Positions 17,132-28,500 of a stretch of 64,000 bases of DNA are shown here, piece after piece (within the stretch, counting starts at the first letter, position 1; the number at the start of each line of letters is the position of its first letter). A model generated the notes under the pieces. It had not been told where the DNA came from, ran no database searches, and saw only the letters and a program-made list of their open reading frames with translations. This DNA is from Photobacterium sp. GJ3. Its GTDB lineage: Bacteria > Pseudomonadota > Gammaproteobacteria > Enterobacterales > Vibrionaceae. Location of the stretch: positions 1,054,001-1,118,000 of the forward strand of contig NZ_CP073579.1 of assembly GCF_018199995.1 (NCBI RefSeq), in the 5' to 3' direction. A program made the translations under genes and the position numbers.

Positions 17132-20100
17132 TCAATCCCCCAACACAATTTCAGTTGAGTCTTCAAACTGAACAATCGGTACATCTATGCCAATAAATTC
17201 CACAGCATCATTCACCGCAATCACATCAAATACGGCACTTCCCGAGAAAGAAGCAGTATCGGTTTCTGTTGCCGCACCCGGTGTTTCATCAAACATGGCC
17301 GTATCGACCACATTTGCATTCAATAACAATTCAACGCTGCCGCTGAAATCCTCAGCAGGCTGAAACTGAATGGCGCTCAACATGCTCATATCCGTGACCG
17401 TGATTGAGTTGACCAGAGAACCATCAGCATCCACAAGAAGCCCTGTCGAAGGATCGGCAACAGTCACGGTAATTTGCGAGAAGGTTTCAATTCCTTCCTG
17501 TTCCGTTGTACTGGTATCACCGACAACAATCCCAGCGAGATTTAAAATAATTAAACCATCTTCATAAGCGGTGCCTGCAATAATCACTTCTGGCTCACCG
17601 GTCTCGGATACAGGCTGTCTATCTGCATCCAGCCCCTGGGATTCAACAACTGAGACCGAAAAGTCCGGCGTGTCGACGACAGGAGAAATACGCACTGGAA
17701 TCGAATCGGTTCGCTCTTTAAAATCACCACTCACCACATCGGTATTGACATACTTGACCTCAAGCATGAAGTCACCAGCAAAGTCTTGTGGCAAGTTCAG
17801 TTTCACACCCGTCAAGTCCACCGTTCCATCCGGATTCACCGGCGCCTTTATCTGATATTGGCCCGTGGTGAAATTAAATTCTGTGCCAGATATAGATGCC
17901 CCTGGCGGTAAACTTGCAGCGTCAATCACCAGGGCTAACTCATCATCGCCGACATCACCATTGGAGACGTCTGCCTGTACAATCTGCAGCAAATAATCCC
18001 CTAAATCGACCTGAGTATCCTCTGTACCCAAAACGATCACACTGTCATCGACCACAATATCCGCAGCAAACTGTGTTAAATCTCCCTGATTAAAATTCAC
18101 AACGATTTCATCAAAAACGGTCGCAATGGCGCTCGGATCGCCATCATCACTCAAATCCTGCACTTCCCCCGCAATTTGAACATTCACAGGTCCGACAAAA
18201 TTGGCTGGCGCAATAATCTTGATTTGATCGACGTTTTGAGCGGGAATCACCCAACTGCCATCACCATTATTAATCCCACCAATCACAACAAAACCAGCAT
18301 CAGGCTGATCAAGGAAGGTAATCACAACATTTGTGATCACTTCGTCGCTACTCAGATCAAAATCTTCAAAAGCAATGATTCCGACAGAACCCGGCCCTCC
18401 CGTTAAATCTAACTCACCGTCAACTGTGATTGGATCGTCTTCAAAGATCGGATTTCCATTTCCGTCAGTCCCGACCTGAATACCAATCCCGGCATCAGGT
18501 TCAACAACCGCTTGAATATCGACTGAAATCGTACCCGTCACCTGCTCTATCGCAGTTGCCGCAGAATCCACATCATCTTCCTGCAGATCGACAATCGTTG
18601 TCAGCGTCACATCCACATCTGAGTCTTCAGGTGAAATCAACTGGAGCTGAGCACCCGCCTGTAATAGCGCGAATTCAGATGAACTCAGCGTCACTGAGCC
18701 GCTGGCATCAAGACTCAAGACAGTGATCACCCCACCGTCGTTGATTTGCAACACATAGCCCGGAGCCGTGGGTACATTCTGAATCGTCAGCCCTGTGACA
18801 AATTCTTTTGCATCTGTGATGACCGGTTGCCACTGAATATTGACTGCCTGATCTTCCAGTCCCTGACTGACTCTCGTGTAATTACCGGAATTGATAACTG
18901 GCTCAATATGGATAATCAACGCTGTATCGAACTCCAGTTGATCACCATCGTTTTCAGTGACGATATAACGAACGTCGAGTGCAATATCTTCAGTCCGATT
19001 CGGCGGCGGCTCGACAACAATATCCCCAGCGGTCACATTTCCTTCTAACCGTAATTCATATTTCGCTAACCCGGTCTCCGGGTCAGTCCCCGCATAAATC
19101 AAATTCTGCTGTTGACCGTTTACATCATAAATCAATGTCCCTTCCGGAATGTTCGCAATCAAAACCGCTAAGATTTCAGAATTGTCATCAGGCGCATTCA
19201 ATTTCTCTCCCGACTGAACTTTGAAGTCAAAAACAGCCTGTCCACCTTCATCAATCGTCGTTTCCAGTGCATTCTCTCCCGGAACATCAGTCCAACTTGA
19301 CCCGGAAGTATCAATCAGTGGTTCATCAGCCACACCCGTCAAATCTACTTCGATGGTTTTTGCCGGAATCACCCGTTCATCGGTCACTGTGGTTGAGGTA
19401 CCATCCGCCAGCGTGACATCAACCGTATCCCGGACCACACCTTCCACCGTGAACGTAAAATCAACATTGCTTTCCGGAACCGGTTGCAGCGTGATGTCAG
19501 CAATATCGTCGTAAGCGAATTCATACACCCCGTTTGCATCCGGTGTCAGCGGCACACCGTTTTGCAGTAACACGGCGCCATCCGGCAGGTCGGAAATCCG
19601 GACGAACAGGGTTTCGACACCAAAATCATCGGCGGTGTCATCCAGCTCGGTCAGGGTGATATGGTCACTGAGCGGAATGGGTTCATCTTCGAGAGACTCA
19701 ACCCGCGTCACTTTGAGCAGGGCATCATCTGCGACTGGCAGAACGTTGATGACGACTTCCTGCACCACTGACTGCGCTGTGATTGCCGTGGGTAACGGAT
19801 TCATCGTTTCGCGGCTCTGGGCCACCAGTTCCAACCGGATATCACCACTGAAGTTATCGGCCGGATCCACCGCCACCGAGCCGACAGAACTCAGCGGCAC
19901 CAGAAACGAGCCATCGGGCTGTGCAATCAGGCCATCGCCGACAATCTGTCCTTCCCCTTCCACAATGCGGACAAAATACATCAGTTCTTCTGAACCGTCG
20001 GTGTCCTGCAACAGCGCATTGAAGGATGCGGCAATGCTGATATTGTCGCCGTCTTCTTCACCATCGCTGTAATGGACCTGCGCCGCCGGATCCCACAAGG

Positions 20101-22477
20101 GCACATCCGCTACACCCTGAACATTGATCAACAGGGTGTCGGTCAGAACAGCAGGCGGCGTGCCTTCGGTGACATTGATTTGCGCCGAAACCTCAAAATC
20201 AATCATGAAGGCCTGTTCCGCTGCGGTCGAGAAGTCCGGATCGGGCACAAAGGTGACGCCTTCGAGTTCAAACACCCCATCGCCATCCGGATCGACAAAC
20301 GCACCGGAAGGAATCTGGACCTGGCCGCCAACCGGCGTCAGAAGCGTCCCGTTGAAATAAAACGCGCCGTGCGGCTCTGCGGGCAGCGTAATCAGCACAT
20401 CACCAATGGTCTCGCCCCGGTCCTGATCGCCCAGATCAAGGAACATGCTGACCGGTATCCCCTGCGTCGGGTCGTCCAGCGTTTCATCCGGATCCGGGAA
20501 GCGTCCCTGTTCTTCAAAGCCCAGCGACAGAGCAATGGTGAAGCTGGGGGCTTCGTCTGTCATCGTCAGGGTGATCGTGCTGGTATCAACATCGTTATCG
20601 CCGTCAGTGACCTCAAATGTCAGATTCGCGACCAGATTGCTGTCGGTATGATCGATATCCGGCTCAGACACAAAAAAGCTGTCACCTTCCGGATGCACGA
20701 ACAACTGACCCAGTAACTGGCCATTCTGGAATATATCAATAGGCACAAATCCATTGGCATCCGGCGTGCCGTCAGCCAGTTCATTGCGGTTACCATCCGG
20801 ATCAGTAATCGCGGTGACCGTCGCGTCATCCGCCCCTTCCTGCGCGACCGACAGCAAATCGATGGTGTTGGTGGTTTCCCCTTCCTCAATCGTGTTAAAG
20901 GTCACATCAGTTGTCACAGGCACATCATCGTTGACGATCACCGACAGCACCGCCGGGGCGCTGGGATCATTATCCTGATCGACCGCAGTGACACTGAAAT
21001 CAAGCTGCAGGCTGGTATCATCGGCGGGCTGCTGATGATCCAGCGCCCCCGTCAGGGTAAAGGTGTAACTGCCGTTCGCATCATTGATTGCCAGCACAAA
21101 GACGGTCACGCCGCTTGCCTGTCCCAGATAGCGGTCGGTTGCTGCATCATAAATCAGAGTAACCGGCACTCCGCCAGCACTCAGATCAGGGTGGGCGGCA
21201 TTAAATGCATCAACATCCACCACAAAATCAACCACAGCATCCGAGCCGGAATCCACACTGATCTGACCGGTCGCAGATTCCCCGTCTCCCGCCGGGTTGG
21301 TGCCGGGATGAACACCATTGCCCCCATCCAGATCGGATTCAGACACCGTGGCGGCATCGACCGAAAGAATCACCGGATCGTCGCCGTCGGTAACGGTGAC
21401 AGACACCGGAATCGTGTTGTCGAGGAAATCGCCATCCGTATCCTGCGCCTGAAGTGGCAGCTGAAAACTGATCGTATCGTTTTCTGAAATCACCACGCCG
21501 CTGGTGTCTGTCCCTGAATGATCCAGTGGCGCAAGCTGTTCAATATCAACCGACACATCAAGGCCCAGACCATCGGCACTCTGGCTGGCGGTCAGGGTTG
21601 CTGTCAGGACAGTCACCCCGGCAGCCGTGAGTGTCAGTGTTTTCGTTGCATCATTCCAGACCGCAGTCACCGGTTCACCGCCTGCCGTCACTTCCGCTTC
21701 CAGCTCGCTGATCAGCGAAGCCAGCGCTGTCGCATCCAGCATGACGGTATCCGGATCCAACCGGTCCACACCGGGCTGAATGCTGAGTTGCGCCTGTCCC
21801 GATGCCGGATAACCATTGGCCGGATCTGCGGGCGTCAGATCCGGCTCGGTGAAACTGATGCTGTCGGTGCCGGTAAACGAACCCTCGGCATTTACGCCGT
21901 CTGCAATGGTGATATTGAGCGTGCCCGGCGCGCTGAGATCGCCGTCTCTGTCCTGAGCCAGCACCGTGAGTGCCAGATTGTTATTGTCCGGTGCATCAAA
22001 CTGATCCAGTGGCTGAAGCTGATTCACCACATAGTTACCGTCCAGATCGATGGTGATCGTCAGCACGGTGATGGACGGATCGTCGGTGCGGGTCAGCGTG
22101 ATGGTGTCGCCGTTCACGGAATAGTCGGTTTCAAAACCGTGGCTGGTCAGATTGTCCAGCGCGGCCTGGGTGCCGTCAAAGACAACACTGACAATGTCAT
22201 CACTGCCAGTATCCACCGCAATGGTGCCATTGCCGGTTGCAATGCCATCCTCGCCTTCATTGAGACTTGCCCCTGAATCAGCGCCAAAGGCCGGATTGTC
22301 CCCATCGGTGATCACCACCTGAGTCACATCCGGATTCAGCAGCAAATCCCCGTCGGTATCGGCAAGCTGAAGCGGCACATCAATCCGGATGTCGCTGCCA
22401 TTCGCCTGCACAAGTTCACCGGAAAAATCGACATGCTCCAGCGGACGGAACTGCTCAACCGTGGCCGCGACATCCAC
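17132..22477 (-). CDS. Giant RTX adhesin, middle segment (Ig/cadherin-like repeats)
   Basis: This 1781-residue segment continues the giant adhesin. Its apparent GTG start at 22477 is artificial: the frame is open back to the G run at 22529-22533, and adding one G there joins it to the N-terminal segment (VGG to IEPVVTITFTATQ). The first part contains the eighth copy of the large repeat (SFTEPDLTPADPANGYPASG). It then moves into other bacterial Ig- and cadherin-like modules with VEDQ/DxDGD motifs. It ends FEDSTEIVLGD at a premature stop; one more G at 17137-17141 lets the frame continue as LGGLSGSVLDVDGSES. The role is extended stalk and possibly ligand-binding modules of a cell-surface adhesin. 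Confidence 0.82.
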   Translation of the reverse strand: MDVAATVEQFRPLEHVDFSGELVQANGSDIRIDVPLQLADTDGDLLLNPDVTQVVITDGDNPAFGADSGASLNEGEDGIATGNGTIAVDTGSDDIVSVVFDGTQAALDNLTSHGFETDYSVNGDTITLTRTDDPSITVLTITIDLDGNYVVNQLQPLDQFDAPDNNNLALTVLAQDRDGDLSAPGTLNITIADGVNAEGSFTGTDSISFTEPDLTPADPANGYPASGQAQLSIQPGVDRLDPDTVMLDATALASLISELEAEVTAGGEPVTAVWNDATKTLTLTAAGVTVLTATLTASQSADGLGLDVSVDIEQLAPLDHSGTDTSGVVISENDTISFQLPLQAQDTDGDFLDNTIPVSVTVTDGDDPVILSVDAATVSESDLDGGNGVHPGTNPAGDGESATGQISVDSGSDAVVDFVVDVDAFNAAHPDLSAGGVPVTLIYDAATDRYLGQASGVTVFVLAINDANGSYTFTLTGALDHQQPADDTSLQLDFSVTAVDQDNDPSAPAVLSVIVNDDVPVTTDVTFNTIEEGETTNTIDLLSVAQEGADDATVTAITDPDGNRNELADGTPDANGFVPIDIFQNGQLLGQLFVHPEGDSFFVSEPDIDHTDSNLVANLTFEVTDGDNDVDTSTITLTMTDEAPSFTIALSLGFEEQGRFPDPDETLDDPTQGIPVSMFLDLGDQDRGETIGDVLITLPAEPHGAFYFNGTLLTPVGGQVQIPSGAFVDPDGDGVFELEGVTFVPDPDFSTAAEQAFMIDFEVSAQINVTEGTPPAVLTDTLLINVQGVADVPLWDPAAQVHYSDGEEDGDNISIAASFNALLQDTDGSEELMYFVRIVEGEGQIVGDGLIAQPDGSFLVPLSSVGSVAVDPADNFSGDIRLELVAQSRETMNPLPTAITAQSVVQEVVINVLPVADDALLKVTRVESLEDEPIPLSDHITLTELDDTADDFGVETLFVRISDLPDGAVLLQNGVPLTPDANGVYEFAYDDIADITLQPVPESNVDFTFTVEGVVRDTVDVTLADGTSTTVTDERVIPAKTIEVDLTGVADEPLIDTSGSSWTDVPGENALETTIDEGGQAVFDFKVQSGEKLNAPDDNSEILAVLIANIPEGTLIYDVNGQQQNLIYAGTDPETGLAKYELRLEGNVTAGDIVVEPPPNRTEDIALDVRYIVTENDGDQLEFDTALIIHIEPVINSGNYTRVSQGLEDQAVNIQWQPVITDAKEFVTGLTIQNVPTAPGYVLQINDGGVITVLSLDASGSVTLSSSEFALLQAGAQLQLISPEDSDVDVTLTTIVDLQEDDVDSAATAIEQVTGTISVDIQAVVEPDAGIGIQVGTDGNGNPIFEDDPITVDGELDLTGGPGSVGIIAFEDFDLSSDEVITNVVITFLDQPDAGFVVIGGINNGDGSWVIPAQNVDQIKIIAPANFVGPVNVQIAGEVQDLSDDGDPSAIATVFDEIVVNFNQGDLTQFAADIVVDDSVIVLGTEDTQVDLGDYLLQIVQADVSNGDVGDDELALVIDAASLPPGASISGTEFNFTTGQYQIKAPVNPDGTVDLTGVKLNLPQDFAGDFMLEVKYVNTDVVSGDFKERTDSIPVRISPVVDTPDFSVSVVESQGLDADRQPVSETGEPEVIIAGTAYEDGLIILNLAGIVVGDTSTTEQEGIETFSQITVTVADPSTGLLVDADGSLVNSITVTDMSMLSAIQFQPAEDFSGSVELLLNANVVDTAMFDETPGAATETDTASFSGSAVFDVIAVNDAVEFIGIDVPIVQFEDSTEIVLGD

Positions 22478-22524
22478 ATCACTGCCATTCTGAGTCGCAG
22501 TAAAGGTGATGGTGACTACGGGTT

Positions 22525-25500
22525 CTATCCCCCAACAGTCACCAAACGCAGCACCACAACACCCGCTTGTGACTCATCTACGATCACTGTGATTTGAGCC
22601 CCATTGGAGGTCATCTGAGAAATATCAGAAAATAAATCAGCCGCTGCTCCCGGTGCAATTCCAAACGAAGTGACATCTAAATCATCGGTTTCAGCTGCAA
22701 TTGTAAAATTAGTGGACTGACTCACCGGATATTCTTCTGCAGGATTGCTTGTTTCCAAATCCCCTTCTTGAATCATGACGACATGAACACCACCGTCCGC
22801 ATCCGGGCCATCGGTGATATTGATCATCAGATTGCCCGGATTACTGACATCCCCATCCTGATCCACTGCCGTGACGGGCAGTACCAGTTCGGTGACATCG
22901 CCGGCATTCAACTGATCCAGCGGTTGATGCTGAACCAGGGTGTAGCTGCCATCTGGGTTGATCGTGATGGTCAGCACGGGCGACGCATTGTCATCCGTCA
23001 CCAGTGCAATCACATTTCCGGTCACGGTATAACTGGTATTCACACCATTTGAGGTTAAATCATCCAGCGATGGCTGGCTGTCTTCGAATAAAAAAGCCGC
23101 GATGGCATCACTGCCCACATCCAGTGCAATACTGCCGTTGACGGTTTGTTCAGTCAGCGTTTCGGTGAAGTTTGTGCCCGAATCCGTGCCCAGCACTGGC
23201 AAGACGCCATCATTGATGGTGACCTGCACATTCACGGGTTGCTGGAGCGGATCGCCGTCCGTGTCCGATAACTGCACCGGCACATTGACCACCAGTGCAC
23301 TGCCGCTCACCAGCACAAATCCGGTGCTGTTTCCGCTCGGTTGATGGTCTAAAGGCCGGTGTTGCGTCGTGGTCAGGTTCAGGGTCACATCCTGACCGTT
23401 CGCGGCCTGACTGGCGGTGATACTGATGGTGAGTACAGGGGTCCCATCGGCCAGCGCCCCAATCAGATTCCCGGTCAGCGGGTCATAGCTGAAGGAAAGC
23501 GGTTCACCGCCGGAAGTCAGCTCTGTGTCCAGTTCGGCGATCAGGGCAGCCAGTTGCGCCGGGTCGATCTGGACACTGTCTTCATCCAGCGCATCCGAGC
23601 CCGCCGTCACCGTGCCAGTCACGGATACCGTTTCCGGATACGCACTGGGGTCAAGATCCGGTTCCGTCAATGACAACGCTACCGTGCCGCCACCCGCAGC
23701 ATCATCCCCGTCGGTCACGGTTATCGTGATGATGCCTGTATTGGTGTCACCATCTTCATCGGTGATCACCAGTTGAAACGGCAGGTCGATTGAATCCCCG
23801 GCGACCTGATCCAAAGACCCGGTCAGCAGTACATCGTAGCTGCCGTCTTCTGCAATGGTGACCGTCAGGACCGGATTGCCACTGGCATCACTCACCGTAA
23901 TTTCATTGCCACTGACCGCAAAACTGACCGGCTGACCATTGCTGGTCACCATCAGTAAACCGGGCTGATCCGGCGCAAAATTCAGCGATGCAATCGCATC
24001 GCTGCCAATGTCCACGCCAATGCTGCCGGTTTGATTCAGCACGCCGTTGTCGGTCGTTTCGTTCAGCGTGACACCGCTGTCTGCCAGAAACTGCGGTATG
24101 TCTCCGTCAATAATGGTCACGGTTGCATCAACGGGTGCGATCAGGCTGTCGCCATCCACATCTTCCGCCTGCACCGGGAAGTTCACAACCAGACTACCAC
24201 CATCGACAGCCACAAAGCCGTCGCTGTTTCCGGCTGGATTGTGATTGAGCGGGAGGTTCTGCGTCAGGGCCAGATTCAGGGAGACATCATTGCTGTCCGG
24301 CACCTGAGTTGCGGTCAGCACAATACTGACTGCCACAGTGCCGTCCGCCAATGCCCCGGCCAGCACGCCGGTTGCCGGGTCATAACTGAAGCTGAGCGGC
24401 TCCGTTCCGGATGCGACTTCCGCATTGAGTTCATCAATCAGCGCCTGCACCTGCGTCGGATCAATCTGTACCGACGCCGGCACCAGGCGATCCGAGCCCG
24501 CAGTGATGACCACGTCTGCACTGGTGGTCGCCGGATAAGCATTCGGCGCAAGATCCGGCTCTGTGACCGTGACAGCAATGCTCTGACCGCCAGCGGGATC
24601 TCCCCCATCCGTGATACTCAGGGTGATCACGCCGGTCGCCGTATCACCGTCATCGTCGGTGAGCAGCACATTGAGCGGAATCACCAGCGGATCGGTATCC
24701 GTCTGGTCAAACGTCCCCGTCAGGGTGACGTCATACGCACCGCTCTCATCAATATTCACCGTCAGGATCACAGTCCCGGCGCTGTCGAGGATTTCAAGCG
24801 TATCCTCATCCACCTGATTCAAACTGACCGGGGCACCGTTACTTTCAATGCCTGCAAGACCAGGCTGATCTGTGGCAAAGTTCAGCGAGGCGATGACATC
24901 ACTGCCGGTCTCCACACCAATCGTGCCATTTTGTGTCACGCCTATATCATCCGTTTCATTCAGACTGACCCCGGAATCATCCAAGAACGCAGGCGCGACA
25001 CCATCATTCAGTGTGACTGTCCCTGCAATGGGCGTGTCCAGCGGATCACCATCCGCATCACTGGCCTGAATTGGCAGCGTGACGGCAATGCTGTCGCCGT
25101 TGACCGACACCAGCCCCGTTGCATTGCCGCTGGCCGTGTGATCAAGCGGGGCGTTTTGGGTCACCGTCAGCGTCAGGCTGATATCCTTACTGCCTGCCAC
25201 CTGCACCGCAGACGGCAAGACACTGAGCACCACAGTACCGTCTGCCAGCGTGCCTTCCAGCGCGCCCGTCGCCGGGTTGATGGCAAACGTCAGGGGATCA
25301 CCGCCTGAGGTCAGTTCTGCATTCAGTTCAGCGATCAGCGCGGCCAGTTGATCCGGGGCGATCTGAACCGATTCCGGCACCAGCCGGTCTTCCCCGGCCG
25401 CAACCGTCACCGTTGCATTCGTGGTTGCCGGATAAAGATTCGGATCCAGATCCGGCTCGGTCACCGTGACAGCAATCACTTCCCCGCCCGGCGGGTTCGC

Positions 25501-28500
25501 ACCGTCTGTGACGGTCACGGTGATCACGCCGGTATCCTGATCGCCATCGTTATCGGTCAGCACCAGATTCATCGGGATCTCCAGCGAATCGCTGCTTTGA
25601 TGATCCAGCGTCCCGGTCAGCACCACGTCGTATTGGCCGTCCGGTGTGATCGTCACGGTCAAAATGACATTCCCGTTACTGTCTTCCAGGGTGATTTGGT
25701 TCCCGTTTGGCACCAGCGACACCGGGTTGCCGTCACTGGTCAGCGGCACATCCGGCTGAGTGTCGTCAAACAGCAACGAAGCAATGCCATCACTGCCGAT
25801 ATCCACCCCAATCGCGCCATTCAGTGTCTGTCCGTTATCTGTGGTTTCATTGGCGGTGACGCCGGAATCCGTCTGGAGATCGGGAAGATCACCATCGTTG
25901 ATGGTCATCGTGACTTCCGCGGGCGTGGTCAGCGGATCGCCATCCGTATCCTGCGCATTGAAGGGCAGCGTCAGGACAATCGCCTCGCCATTGGTGGCCA
26001 CATAAGGCGAGGTCTGGCTGCTGTCGACATGGTCCAGCGGCACATGCTGGGTCAGGGTCACGTTCACCGCCAGATCTTTATCGCCGGACTGAGCCGCCGT
26101 CACACTGATTTCAAGCACCAGGGTATTATCCGGCAGGCGACCTTCAATGACGCCGGTCGCCGGATTCACCGTGAAGGTGATGGCTTGCTGATCGGACGTT
26201 AACAGGGCACTGAGATCAGCCAGCACATCAGCCAACTGATCCGGGTCAATGGCCAGTGAGTCCGGCACCAGACGATCCGATCCCGCAGCCAGCACAAATG
26301 AGGCCGTGCCACTTTCAGGATAGTTGTCCGGGTCTGAATCCGGCTCAGTCAACGTGATTGCGGCCGTTTCGCCACCCGCAGCATCATCGCCATCCTGAAT
26401 GGTGACTGCAATCTGTCCTTGCGCGGTATCGCCGTCATCATCGGTGGCCAGTACATCAATCGACAGCACAATCTGATCATCCGCGCTGAGTTCATCAAAA
26501 GCATCGCTGATCACCACGTCATAACTGCCGTCGATGTTGAGCGTCACCGTCAGAATCACGTCACCGTTGCTGTCACTGACAGCCAGCAGATTGTCTGTGA
26601 CCGTATACGTAACCGGATTCCCGTTGCTGGTGAGTGCTCCCAGCGCTGTCGCCAGAGCGGGGTTATCCATCACGGTGACAGACGCCAGATCATCACTGCC
26701 GATATCCAGTGCGATCTGACCACTGACAGCCACGCCAATGTCGTCAGACTCATGGACGGTCGCGCCGCTGTCCTCGCCGAAGGCCGGAAACACGCCATCA
26801 ATGATGGTGCCCGTCACCAGCACGGGGTCATCCAGAAAATCGCCGTCCGTGTCCTGCACCTGAACCGGCAGCGTCACCACAATCGCCTCGCCCGTCACCG
26901 TCACCAGCCCGTTGCTGTTGCCTGCCGGGTTATGGTTCAGCGGCAGAGACTGCGTTAATGTTGCGGTGAGATCTAAATCCAGACCGTTCGCACTCTGCAC
27001 GGCAGTCAGCACGATGCCGACTGCCAATGTGCCATCCGGTAAACGGCCTTCAATGGTGTCGGTTTGCGGATCGTAGGTGAACGTGAGTTGCTGGTTCCCG
27101 GACAGAACTTCAGTGGTCAGCTCGGCCAGCAAGGCATCAATTTGAGTGCTGGCGATGCCCAGCGTTGTCGGCTCCAAGCGATCGACGCCCGCAGCAATCG
27201 TCACCGTGCTGGCATCCGTCGCCGGGAACGCATTGGGAGAGAAATCCGGTTCGGTCACCGTCAGATTGATCACCTCACCGCCCGACGCGTTATTCCCGTC
27301 GGTAATCCGCAGCACCACAATGCCTGTGGTCTGGTCTCCGTCAAAATCCGTTGCCGTGACGCCCAGCTGGAAGGTGATATCTTCCGACACCAGTTCATCA
27401 ATGGGCTGAAACAGTGTCACCACATAGGTGCCATCCAGCGCAATGCTGACGGTGAGCACGGTTTCACCGCGAGAATCCACCAGCGTCAGCTGATTGCCCT
27501 CGACCGTCAGCGTCGTTTCAAAACCATTGCTGGTCAGCCCGGTGAGATCAGGCTGTTCCGCTTGAAAAACCAGAGTTTGAATGGCATCCGCGCCGACATC
27601 CAGCGGGACAGCGCCGTTTTGTGGCGTGCCCATGTCAGCCGATTCATCCACCGCTGTGCCGCCGTCGGCGCCAAATTCCGGATCAGCCCCATCCAGCACG
27701 GTCAGCGTGACACTGACCGGCGAATCCATCAGATTTCCGGCAACATCAGTGCCCTGAATATCCGCAATCATCTGCAGGACATCGTTGTTGTTTGTGACCC
27801 GTCCACCAGCAGCTGTCTCATTCAAATGATCCACCGGACCACTCAGCACCGTGGTGAAAGTCACCGTCACATCACGCCCACTGGATTCAGCGCTGAGCCC
27901 TAAAGTCAGTACGGCCTGGCCCTGGCTCTCCCCGAGGATGGCATTTTGTCCGGCATCAAAGCGGAAAGAAACAGGCTGTCCGCCGGATGTGATTTCATTG
28001 CTCAGTTCAGCCAGCAGGGCTTGAAGTGAGACGCCGTCAAAAGTGAAACTGGCTGGATCCAGCGGTAAAGTGCCCGCTTCAATGGTGACCATGCTGGTCG
28101 TTTCAGTCGGATAAGTGTTCGGTGCGAGATCACCTTCGGTCAAGGATAAATTCAGGTTTTCACCGCCGCTGGCAGCATAAATGACATCCGTCTCATCCTG
28201 CGTCTCCACAGGCGCGAACAGGTAGTCGGTGTCGAACCCGGCTTCGGTGAGAATACTGTCGCCGTCGTAATTCACCACAACAAAACCGCTGTTGGCGGAA
28301 ATTCCGCCGGAAGAGCCAGCAGCACTGCCCGCCGCGGCCGCTTCAAAGACTTCGGTCGGGTCTTCCCCGGCCAGAATCAAAGCCTGTAACTGTTCAATAT
28401 CGACGTCTGCGACCTGAGGTTCCTGCGGTTGCCGGAATTCAATGTCTTGGTTCAGATCGGCCACCCAAACGCCGGCACCATCGAGCAAGACACAGGTTGG

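Noticed and set aside
17132-22525. Middle adhesin segment as a separate gene with a GTG start
   Set aside because: The frame is open upstream to a short G tract, and adding one G joins it to the N-terminal segment without loss of repeat register.
19635-27903. Several plus-strand open frames of 200-400 codons inside the adhesin region
   Set aside because: They are antisense to the repetitive adhesin gene, have skewed composition and no family, and repeat with the same period as the adhesin repeats.
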